Below are positions 1-5,527 of a stretch of DNA of 9,760 nucleotides, in pieces. Source of the stretch: an uncultured Collinsella sp. (GTDB lineage: Bacteria > Actinomycetota > Coriobacteriia > Coriobacteriales > Coriobacteriaceae). The stretch lies in the NCBI GenBank assembly GCA_905204635.1, contig CAJLAN010000046.1, positions 1 to 9,760 of the forward strand, given 5' to 3'. Position 1 is the first letter of the stretch, and every line of letters begins with the position of its first letter. The notes beneath the pieces are model-generated. The model saw only the letters and a list, made by a program, of their open reading frames with translations, had not been told where the DNA came from and did not search any database. The position numbers were made by a program, and so were the translations under genes.

Positions 1-2
1 TC

Positions 3-1292
3 TATGTGCTGGACGAGCCCTCGATCGGCTTGCATCCTGCCAATGTTGACGGCCTGGTAGGCGTGATGCGCGATCTGGTGGATGACGGCAACACCGTGGT
101 TGTTGTTGACCACGATACACGTGTGCTGGCGGAGGCTGATTATCTGGTCGAGATGGGGCCCGTTGCCGGAGCGGGCGGCGGCAGTGTAATCGCTGCGGGC
201 ACGGTGGACGAGGTCGAACAATCGCAGGGCAGCCGTATCGCGCCGTTTTTGCGCGCCGAGCCCAAGCGCTTGCGTCCGCAGGTGACTGACGACGAGATGT
301 TCGACCAGGGCCATATCCGCATGGCGACCGATACCATCCATACCGTCAAGCCACTCGAAGTCGATATCCCGCGCGGCCGTCTCGTCGCGGTGACGGGCGT
401 TTCGGGTTCGGGCAAGACGACGTTGGTGCTCGAGACGCTCATCCCGGCGCTTAAGGCGCAGGCAGCTGGCGAGCGCTTGCCACGCCACGTGCGCTGGATC
501 GATGCCGAGGGCATTGCGCGTGCCAACCTGATTGACGCCACGCCCATCGGTGCCAACGTGCGCTCGACGGTGGCAACCTATGCCGACATCCATGATGAGC
601 TGCGCCGTGCCTTCGCCCGTACGCCCGAGGCCAGGGCAGCCGGCTACAAGGCAGGTGCCTTTAGCTACAACACTGGCGCCTTGCGCTGTCCTACGTGCGA
701 CGGCACGGGCTCGATATCGCTCGACGTGCAGTTTTTGCCTGACGTCGAGATCGTCTGCCCGGCATGTCGCGGCTCACGTTATGCAGACGCGGCTTCGCAT
801 ATCCATCGCGAGGGCAAGGACGGGAGTCTGCTTACGTTGCCGCAGCTCATGGACATGAGTGTGGACGAGGCCATCGACGCCACACTGGGGCTCAAGAAGG
901 TTCAGACGCGCTTACAGACCTTGCACGACCTGGGCCTGGGTTATCTCACGCTTGGCGAGCCCACACCGGCGCTTTCGGGCGGTGAGGCACAGCGCCTTAA
1001 GCTCGCGAGCGAGATGGGTCGTGTGCAGGATGATGCCGTATTTGTGTTCGACGAGCCCACGATCGGCCTACATCCGCTCGATGTTCAGGTGCTGTTGAAT
1101 GTGTTTGACGGTCTCGTTGCCAAGGGCGCCACGGTTATCGTGATCGAACACGATCTCGACCTTATCCGTAACGCCGATTACGTGATCGACATGGGTCCGG
1201 GCGGTGGTGACGCGGGCGGGCAAATCGTCTGCACCGGCACGCCGGGCGACATCGCAGCTTGCTCCGCAAGCATCACCGGCCGCTACCTATAG
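3..1292 (+). CDS. UvrA-like excinuclease ABC ATPase, C-terminal half (partial, 5' end outside window)
   Basis: The window opens inside the first ATPase domain at its Walker B (YVLDEPSIGLHP), so the start codon lies upstream. A complete second ABC ATPase domain follows: Walker A GVSGSGKTT (nt 396-422), a zinc-binding pair CX2C-X19-CX2C (cysteines at nt 687, 696, 756, 765), the signature LSGGEAQR (nt 972-995), a second Walker B with DEPTIGLHP (about 1045-1077) and the switch histidine in VIEHDLD. Order and spacing match UvrA, the damage-recognition ATPase of nucleotide excision repair. The segment after the zinc-domain entry reads PIGANVRSTVATY instead of the PIGRTPRSNPATY of canonical UvrA. 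That points to the UvrA paralogue class often linked to drug tolerance rather than the housekeeping copy. Family is certain; the paralogue call is my reading of that motif. The stop is followed after one base by a palindrome. Confidence 0.92.
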   Translation, partial: YVLDEPSIGLHPANVDGLVGVMRDLVDDGNTVVVVDHDTRVLAEADYLVEMGPVAGAGGGSVIAAGTVDEVEQSQGSRIAPFLRAEPKRLRPQVTDDEMFDQGHIRMATDTIHTVKPLEVDIPRGRLVAVTGVSGSGKTTLVLETLIPALKAQAAGERLPRHVRWIDAEGIARANLIDATPIGANVRSTVATYADIHDELRRAFARTPEARAAGYKAGAFSYNTGALRCPTCDGTGSISLDVQFLPDVEIVCPACRGSRYADAASHIHREGKDGSLLTLPQLMDMSVDEAIDATLGLKKVQTRLQTLHDLGLGYLTLGEPTPALSGGEAQRLKLASEMGRVQDDAVFVFDEPTIGLHPLDVQVLLNVFDGLVAKGATVIVIEHDLDLIRNADYVIDMGPGGGDAGGQIVCTGTPGDIAACSASITGRYL

Positions 1293-1293
1293 A

Positions 1294-1328
1294 CAATGAG
1301 GCAAAGGGACTGTCCCTTTGCCTCATTG
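1294..1328 (+). repeat. Perfect palindrome at the 3' end of the uvrA-like gene (hairpin copy A)
   Basis: Two 16-nt arms, CAATGAGGCAAAGGGA (1294-1309) and its exact reverse complement (1313-1328), enclose the loop CTG. It starts one base after the uvrA-like stop codon and ends 4 bases before the stop of the convergent ATPase gene, so it can fold in transcripts from both sides. Neither side has a T-tract, so it is not a textbook Rho-independent terminator. It may still stop or protect 3' ends. A related hairpin lies at 2528-2560. Confidence 0.85.
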
Positions 1329-1332
1329 ATGC

Positions 1333-2349
1333 CTATTTCACGCATTGAGCCGCGAGATAGTCGCGGAAGAATGGCAATTCAAATGCGACGAGCCCTCGTC
1401 CTCGTTCCCCGATGATGCCGGCATCTATCATGCGGCGTCGGTAACGGGAGACCTGCTGCGGCGAACGCTTAAGGCGCTCGACAAGGTCAGCAGTGGTGGA
1501 CTCTTCCTCGTCATCGAGCATGGCGATGAGGAATCGCTTGTCCTCTGCAGTGAGTTCCCGATAGGTTGTCGCGAGGATTCGGTCGTCCATCTCGTCGCGC
1601 GCGATTTTGATTCCCAGGTCAAAGTCGCGTGACGAGATTTCCTTCGAATCGCTTGTGAGATCCCAGGCACGGTAGCCTACGAGTTGCAATAGGAAGGGAA
1701 AACCAGAGATCGAGCGAACGGCTCTATCGATTCCCTCAGCATCTGCCAGGCGTTCGTTTTCTTGAATTGTGCGAATCAAGGCCTCGCGCACGTCATAGTC
1801 GGCAATGCGACCCAGATGATATTGTTGGGCGCGGCGAAGGAACGAGACCGTCTTGTGGTTCAGCAACGTCGAGACGTTGTTGGGAAGTCCCGCCATGAGC
1901 AGGGCGACGCGTTTCCCATCGGTCACAAAGTGCTGATACGTCGCTGCGAGCTGAATCATCTCGTCGAGTGTCGGGTCCACCTCGTCAACCGTGACGAGCA
2001 GACCGGTGCCCGCCTCGTTGAGTTGGTCGATGATGTCGCTCATGCGATAACGCCAGGTTGAGGCATCGTGAACGCGATTGACCTCGATGCTGCCGAGCGG
2101 TGCAATTCCGAGACCGGTGACTTCGAAGTTGTTAGACGGGTCGATGAGGTGGCCGGCAGCACGTTTCGCCCCGAACTCGATTTCCTCAAGCATTCCCGGG
2201 AGCGCGGTCGTCTTTACGGCTATCCAGCCGTGGGATTCCGCCCTTGTCGCAAGCGATGACATGAGAGCAGTTTTACCGGTTCCACGCGCTCCTGAGAAGA
2301 TCGAGGTCAATTCTGGGCGCCTGCGCTGGCTCAAGAAGGCACGGTCCAA
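1333..2349 (-). CDS. AAA+ ATPase with C-terminal winged helix (ORC/Cdc6-like ATP-binding protein), N-terminus uncertain
   Basis: From the TTG at 2349 the product is 338 aa. It has Walker A GARGTGKT (residues 20-27), Walker B GLLVTVDEVD (116-125), a sensor-1-like stretch VALLMAGLP (148-156) and a C-terminal winged helix-turn-helix (about 265-334). This is the layout of actinobacterial AAA ATPases resembling ORC/Cdc6 and STAND proteins; the substrate is unknown. The TTG start is doubtful. The same frame stays open back to 2430 and encodes NPFTPSFGEVPAHLAGRQQ, which looks like the conserved family N-terminus. That stretch has no ATG, GTG or TTG start and is preceded by TGA (2431-2433). A well-placed SD plus GTG at 2434 is in another frame. 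The gene may thus be frameshifted, or use +1 shifting or a rare start. GC content looks lower than in its neighbours. It converges on the uvrA-like gene. Confidence 0.75.
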   Translation of the reverse strand: MDRAFLSQRRRPELTSIFSGARGTGKTALMSSLATRAESHGWIAVKTTALPGMLEEIEFGAKRAAGHLIDPSNNFEVTGLGIAPLGSIEVNRVHDASTWRYRMSDIIDQLNEAGTGLLVTVDEVDPTLDEMIQLAATYQHFVTDGKRVALLMAGLPNNVSTLLNHKTVSFLRRAQQYHLGRIADYDVREALIRTIQENERLADAEGIDRAVRSISGFPFLLQLVGYRAWDLTSDSKEISSRDFDLGIKIARDEMDDRILATTYRELTAEDKRFLIAMLDDEEESTTADLVERLKRSPQQVSRYRRRMIDAGIIGERGRGLVAFELPFFRDYLAAQCVK

Positions 2350-2431
2350 ATCACGAATAATCTGCTGCCTTCCGGCAAGATGCGCGGGAACCTCGCCAAA
2401 GCTAGGGGTGAACGGGTTTTTCGAGATATTT

Positions 2432-2448
2432 CACAGTGCCCTTCCTTT
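2432..2448 (-). promoter_or_regulatory. Shine-Dalgarno and out-of-frame GTG ahead of the ATPase gene
   Basis: On the - strand AAAGGA (2448-2443) lies 8 nt before a GTG (2434-2432). This is the best initiation site for the ATPase gene. The GTG frame reads only MKYLEKPVHP and stops at TAG 2404-2402. Skipping one base after the lysine codon (AAA, then C skipped, then CCG) would join MKYLEK to the PFTPSFGEVP of the ATPase frame. Confidence 0.5.
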
Positions 2449-2455
2449 AGCGTCT

Positions 2456-2515
2456 CGGGTTAACTTCATTTTATTCTAGTTAATTTCAGTTAAAAGCGAT
2501 TAATTACGTTTAACT
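2456..2515 (-). repeat. Six phased 10-bp AT-rich direct repeats (TTAA-centred) upstream of the ATPase
   Basis: TTAA occurs at 2460, 2480, 2490, 2500 and 2510, and a degenerate copy (TTTA) sits at 2470. The period is exactly 10 bp with no gaps. On the - strand the decamer consensus is ARTTAANYGN: its third, fifth and sixth bases are identical in all six copies, the first and fourth in five of six, and the eighth is always a pyrimidine. The spacing puts each copy on the same face of the helix. The array lies just upstream of the ATPase gene and is very AT-rich against its surroundings. It could be an operator for a cooperative binder, an iteron-like site or a bent-DNA promoter element. A possible -10 TAGAAT (2478-2473, - strand) lies inside it, without a convincing -35. 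Confidence 0.7.
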
Positions 2516-2527
2516 ATATGGCGCTTG

Positions 2528-2560
2528 AATGTGACAAAGGGGCAGTCCCTTTATCACATT
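2528..2560 (-). repeat. Palindrome overlapping the trmL stop codon (hairpin copy B)
   Basis: On the - strand, arm AATGTGATAAAGGG (2560-2547) pairs with CCCTTTGTCACATT (2541-2528) across a short ACTGC loop, with one U-G wobble. The hairpin contains the last codon and the TGA stop (2554-2556) of trmL. It shares the core AAAGGGACTG and CCCTTTG with the palindrome at 1294-1328. The differing stem positions change in pairs: A-T against T-A, G-C against A-T, and C-G against U-G. Both copies sit at the 3' end of a gene in the same orientation. There is no T-tract after it. Confidence 0.8.
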
Positions 2561-3153
2561 CCCGGAAAGTCTGTCTGGCGCAGGGCTTCGTAGAGGACGA
2601 TGGCGGCGCTGTTGGAGAGGTTGAGGGCGCTGATGCGGTAGTCGTCCGGATTGACGAAGTTGCCGCAGATATCCTGCCGAAGGATGGCTTCGTGGTCGTC
2701 CTCGGCATGCCCCAGCGATTCTTCGTGAGCTTCCCAAGCCTCGGCGTTATCGAGTGAGTCACAATCGCGCAGCATTGGGATGCGCTCGCAGCGCTCGGGC
2801 GCCGCGGCAAGCAGTGGCTCGGGAATACCCGAGCTCTCGCTGCCAAAGACCAAGTAGTCGCCATCGCGGTAGGTACTCTGAGCATAGGTGCGACGAGCCT
2901 TTTTAGTCAGCAGGTGCAGGCGCTCATCGGCGGGGGAGAGGCCGTTGCGCGCAAGGAAATCCTCCCAGCCGGCATAGGTCGTCACGTCCAAGTTTTGCCA
3001 GTAGCCCAGTCCGGCGCGACGTACCGTCTTGTCGTCGAGCGAAAAGCCCAGTGGCTCCACCAGATGCAGGCGGGCGCCGGTGACCACGCAGGTACGGCCG
3101 ATATTGCCCGTATTGGCCGGAATCTCGGGCGCATACAGCACGATATTGAACAT
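2554..3153 (-). CDS. trmL: tRNA (cytidine(34)-2'-O)-methyltransferase TrmL with internal insertion
   Basis: This 199-aa SPOUT-family enzyme uses S-adenosylmethionine to 2'-O-methylate the wobble base of leucine tRNAs. It carries the three family motifs: PANTGNIGRTC (12-22), VFGSESSGIP (102-111) and ALNLSNSAAIVLYEALRQ (176-193), the last forming the knotted SAM site. Typical TrmL is about 155-160 aa. The extra length is about 45 acidic residues (about 128-174) inserted between the IPM strand and the third motif. The ATG at 3153 is chosen because AAGGAG stands 4 nt upstream and the protein then begins with the usual FNIVLYAPEIP; an upstream extension to 3186 would run into the hairpin region. 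It lies 20 nt downstream of the cobW terminator, leaving little space for a promoter. The stop codon lies inside a palindrome. The family is clear; the effect of the insertion is unknown. Confidence 0.92.
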   Translation of the reverse strand: MFNIVLYAPEIPANTGNIGRTCVVTGARLHLVEPLGFSLDDKTVRRAGLGYWQNLDVTTYAGWEDFLARNGLSPADERLHLLTKKARRTYAQSTYRDGDYLVFGSESSGIPEPLLAAAPERCERIPMLRDCDSLDNAEAWEAHEESLGHAEDDHEAILRQDICGNFVNPDDYRISALNLSNSAAIVLYEALRQTDFPGM

Positions 3154-3174
3154 GAATCTCCTTGGCTCAGAACG

Positions 3175-3214
3175 AAAAACCACCACGAAGGGCAGTGCAC
3201 CTTCGTGGTGGTTT
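3175..3214 (-). terminator. Rho-independent terminator after the CobW gene
   Basis: On the - strand a perfect 15-bp stem, AAACCACCACGAAGG (3214-3200) with its reverse complement at 3191-3177, encloses an 8-nt loop. The 3' arm runs into a T-tract (3179-3175). It begins 39 nt after the CobW stop codon. The top of the stem and the loop (ACTGCCCTT) recall the core of the palindromes at 1294-1328 and 2528-2560. The trmL ribosome binding site starts about 10 nt beyond the T-tract. Confidence 0.85.
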
Positions 3215-3253
3215 GGCGGTTACGTAGGCGGAAAAATGCCCGCTTGGATAAAC

Positions 3254-4384
3254 CTAGGCGCGGTGCCAGTCGGTCAGGCAGGCATCGAGGGAGGCGATGA
3301 GCGCATCCTTGTCCATGTGACGGCCGATGATGCACAGGCTCGTCATGCGGTCGCCCGTCTCGTCGTCCCAAATTTGCATGATCTCGGGGTTCTCGTCGAT
3401 GATCTTCTGCTTCTCGCCCTCGGGCGCGGAGTCAACGAACAGACCGTTCTCCATCAGGCGCATCTGGTGGCCGGCCTGCTCAAACATGTAGCACATGTCC
3501 GGATCGCCGGTCTGCCACAGCGGACCCTTGACACGGATGACCTCGTCGGGCCACTCCTGCTCAACAAAATTGGTGAACTTCTGCAGGTCAAACGGCTTGC
3601 GGCGCGAGTACACAAAGGTCTCGATGTCGTATTCGAGCACCTCGGGGTCGTCGTGCTCCTCGGGATGCTCCATGGCCTCGATCCAGGCGGCGGAGTTGTA
3701 GGCGCGCATAAAGTCGAAGCGGTCGGTATCGAGCAGCTCTTCCATGGGGACCTCGCCGTTTTGAGCCTCGACGATCACGGCGTCCTTCTGCAGGCTGCGC
3801 ACGATGGCCTTGAGCTCGGCGATCTGCTCAGGGCTCACGGTATCGGTCTTGTTGAGAATCAGCGTGGAGCAGAACTCGATCTGCTGGATGAGCAGGCTCT
3901 CGATGTCGTCCTCGTCGATATCCTCGGCCAGCAGGTCGCGGCCGCCGTTGAACTCGTCGTACATGCGGGCGCAGTCGACCACGGCCACGATGTTGTCGAG
4001 CGCGAGTTTGGGCTCGCCGCCCACCTTGGCCTCGTCGCAGAAACTCGAGATGGTGTAGGCGATGGGGATGGGCTCGCAAATGCCCGAGGCCTCGATGATG
4101 ATGTAGTCGAAGTTGCCCGAATCGGCGATGCCCTGCAGCTGGTTGGCCAGGTCGTCCGAAAGCGTGCAGCAGATGCAGCCGTTGGTGAGCGGGATGAGGT
4201 CATCGGTCTCGGAAAGGCCGCCGTCGGCGATAAGGCTGGCGTCGACGTTGATCTCGCCGATATCGTTGACGATCACGGCGGCGCGGATGCCGCCGTCGTT
4301 AGCGAGGATGTGGTTGAGCAGCGTGGTCTTGCCGGCACCGAGGTATCCGGTAAGCATGATGATCTTCACGGGTTTGTTGGGCAT
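3254..4384 (-). CDS. CobW/ZNG1-type G3E GTPase, putative metal (zinc) chaperone
   Basis: This 376-aa GTPase belongs to the CobW/YjiA/YeiR branch of the G3E family, cytosolic proteins that hand metals (often zinc) to target enzymes. Visible motifs are Walker A GYLGAGKTT (13-21), the switch region NDIGEINVD (40-48), the metal-binding GCICC (69-73) with all three cysteines, IIEASGICEP (96-105) and the guanine-specificity NKTD (178-181). A CobW C-terminal domain follows (about 230-370), preceded by an acidic, histidine-containing segment EHPEEHDDPE. The ATG at 4384 is preferred because GGAGG lies 4 nt upstream; an in-frame ATG at 4405 has no such site. The gene has its own terminator (3175-3214) and a possible promoter at 4440-4469, so it may be a single unit. 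Which metal and client protein it serves cannot be told from here. I saw no clear Zur-type operator. Confidence 0.93.
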   Translation of the reverse strand: MPNKPVKIIMLTGYLGAGKTTLLNHILANDGGIRAAVIVNDIGEINVDASLIADGGLSETDDLIPLTNGCICCTLSDDLANQLQGIADSGNFDYIIIEASGICEPIPIAYTISSFCDEAKVGGEPKLALDNIVAVVDCARMYDEFNGGRDLLAEDIDEDDIESLLIQQIEFCSTLILNKTDTVSPEQIAELKAIVRSLQKDAVIVEAQNGEVPMEELLDTDRFDFMRAYNSAAWIEAMEHPEEHDDPEVLEYDIETFVYSRRKPFDLQKFTNFVEQEWPDEVIRVKGPLWQTGDPDMCYMFEQAGHQMRLMENGLFVDSAPEGEKQKIIDENPEIMQIWDDETGDRMTSLCIIGRHMDKDALIASLDACLTDWHRA

Positions 4385-4439
4385 GTGCCCTCCTTTGTTA
4401 GACATGGCTTACAGTTGAATCTTATGCCAAACGCCTGCT

Positions 4440-4469
4440 CTTATACCCACGCGCCGGCAAATAACACAA
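4440..4469 (-). promoter_or_regulatory. Possible promoter of the CobW gene
   Basis: On the - strand TTGTGT (4469-4464) and TATAAG (4445-4440) are 18 nt apart, about 55 nt upstream of the CobW start. The -10 matches five of six consensus bases, the -35 only three. This is the only plausible pair in the 86-nt gap between the ArsC-like stop and CobW. Confidence 0.35.
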
Positions 4470-4470
4470 G

Positions 4471-4812
4471 CTACTCCCAGGCTCCCCATACATCGGGGCA
4501 ATAACCGACGGTGGCCTTTTTGCCGTTGCGCACGATGGGCTCGGCTAGAACCTGCTGATTCTCGAGCAGCTTGTCGAAGCGCTGACTGGGGGTGAGATGC
4601 TGAATGAGCGCGCGCGTCTCCTCGTCCTTGGCTTTGGGGTTGAGCAGCTTGTCGATGCCGCCGACCGCCTGCATCACGCTCGTGAGCTCGCCCTTGCTCA
4701 TCTCCTTTTCCTTAAGGTCGATAAACTGCACCTTAATGCGGCGCTCCTTAAAATAGCGTTGGGCCTTCTTGGTATCAAAGGACTTTTTGGTGCCAAAAAT
4801 TTGCACGTTCAT
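4471..4812 (-). CDS. ArsC/Spx-family thioredoxin-fold protein lacking the N-terminal cysteine
   Basis: This 113-aa protein has the ArsC/Spx/YffB fold and length. The N-terminal strand and helix read IFGTKKSFDTKKAQRYF (5-21), followed by the FIDLKEKEMSKGEL segment and the family C-terminus with PIVRNGKKATVGY (92-104). In reductases of this family the position of Ser11 normally holds the catalytic cysteine that attacks arsenate or the mixed disulfide. Here the codon is TCC, one base from TGC. The only cysteine left is Cys105 near the C-terminus. It is therefore unlikely to be a classical arsenate reductase. It could act as a binding or regulatory protein, as Spx-like proteins do. It starts 17 nt after the flavoprotein stop, so the two are probably co-transcribed, which suggests a shared redox role. 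The start has only a weak purine-rich site (GGCGGAA). Confidence 0.85.
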   Translation of the reverse strand: MNVQIFGTKKSFDTKKAQRYFKERRIKVQFIDLKEKEMSKGELTSVMQAVGGIDKLLNPKAKDEETRALIQHLTPSQRFDKLLENQQVLAEPIVRNGKKATVGYCPDVWGAWE

Positions 4813-4829
4813 GTATTTGTTCCGCCGTT

Positions 4830-5453
4830 CTACCTGATGAAGTTGGTCGTTGCGCGATCTGCCTCGGGCGCGTTGATGCCGGCGGCCTGTCCTGCCTCGA
4901 TACAGCGAAGGAGCCAGGCCATGTTTTTGCCGATGTTGCGCATGGTGGCAAGGCCCTCGGCGTCCCCATTGGCGTCGCCGGGCACGCGACCAAACACGTT
5001 GTTCCAGTACGTGGAAGCAACCACGGGCATCTGATTGATGGTGAAGTACTTATTGAGCACGTCGAAGGTGGTCGACGTGCCGCCGCGACGGGCAACGGCG
5101 ACGGCAGCGCCCGGCTTGTGTGCAAAGGCTTTGCTGCCGGCATAGAATGCGCGATCGAGGGCCGAAAGGATGCGTCCGCTGGGGTGCGCATAGTAGACGG
5201 GCGAGCCAAAGACAAAGCCATCTGCCTGCTCGGCGGCAGCGATCAGCTCGTTCACCACGTCATCGTCAAAGGTGCAGCGGCAATCGAGCTTGCCGCACTG
5301 ACCACAGCCAATGCAGTCGCGAATGGGCTTGGTGCCCAGCTGAAACACCTCGGTATCAATGCCTTCGGCATTGAGTTGCTCGGCGACCTCGGCGAGTGCG
5401 CGGGCGGTGTTGCCGTTTGCCTTGGGGCTGCCATTGACCAAAAGAACCTTCAT
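4830..5453 (-). CDS. Flavodoxin-fold NAD(P)H-dependent FMN reductase with a cysteine cluster
   Basis: This 207-aa protein belongs to the flavodoxin-like NADPH-dependent FMN reductase family, which binds FMN and passes electrons to acceptors such as quinones, aromatic compounds or iron-sulfur partners. The phosphate-binding loop is NGSPKANGNTARAL (7-20) and the second flavin loop is GSPVYYAHPSG (83-93). Between them is a cysteine-rich segment, CIGCGQCGKLDCRC (47-60; five cysteines at 47, 50, 53, 58, 60). It resembles the compact [4Fe-4S] motif of iron-sulfur flavoproteins, so a cluster is possible but not shown. The ATG at 5453 has GAGGGAG 6 nt upstream; a GTG one codon earlier is too close to it. 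The gene precedes the ArsC-like gene by 17 nt and probably heads that pair. Confidence 0.88.
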   Translation of the reverse strand: MKVLLVNGSPKANGNTARALAEVAEQLNAEGIDTEVFQLGTKPIRDCIGCGQCGKLDCRCTFDDDVVNELIAAAEQADGFVFGSPVYYAHPSGRILSALDRAFYAGSKAFAHKPGAAVAVARRGGTSTTFDVLNKYFTINQMPVVASTYWNNVFGRVPGDANGDAEGLATMRNIGKNMAWLLRCIEAGQAAGINAPEADRATTNFIR

Positions 5454-5490
5454 CACAAACTCCCTCTGCTGTCGGTGACTTCTGCAGAGG

Positions 5491-5499
5491 ATTATCGCA
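5491..5499 (-). promoter_or_regulatory. Possible extended -10 element for the flavoprotein gene
   Basis: On the - strand TGCGATAAT (5499-5491) matches an extended -10 (TGn followed by a five-of-six TATAAT). It lies about 38 nt before the flavoprotein ATG. No good -35 is visible, which is tolerable for extended -10 promoters. The 74-nt gap after the GGDEF gene supports a separate start of transcription. Confidence 0.35.
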
Positions 5500-5527
5500 C
5501 GATGGGGGAGGCGGTGTGGGCGCGGTG

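Noticed and set aside
2402..2434. 10-aa GTG-initiated leader peptide ahead of the ATPase
   Set aside because: It fits better as the original start of the ATPase in a shifted frame than as a separate leader. No attenuator structure follows it.
2456..2515. CRISPR-like or minisatellite reading of the repeat array
   Set aside because: The units are 10 bp with no spacers and are degenerate, so this is neither a CRISPR nor a coding repeat; phased binding sites fit better.
3029..4504. 491-aa open frame on the + strand opposite cobW and part of trmL
   Set aside because: It is antisense to two genes with clear family motifs. Its composition (Val, Leu, His and Asp repeats) is what GC-rich codon use on the other strand produces, and it shows no motif of its own.
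5463..5490. 7-bp hairpin that could hide the flavoprotein ribosome binding site
   Set aside because: The likely transcription start (from the -10 at 5491-5496) falls within the upstream arm, and the stem is short with a 14-nt loop, so it probably does not form in the mRNA.
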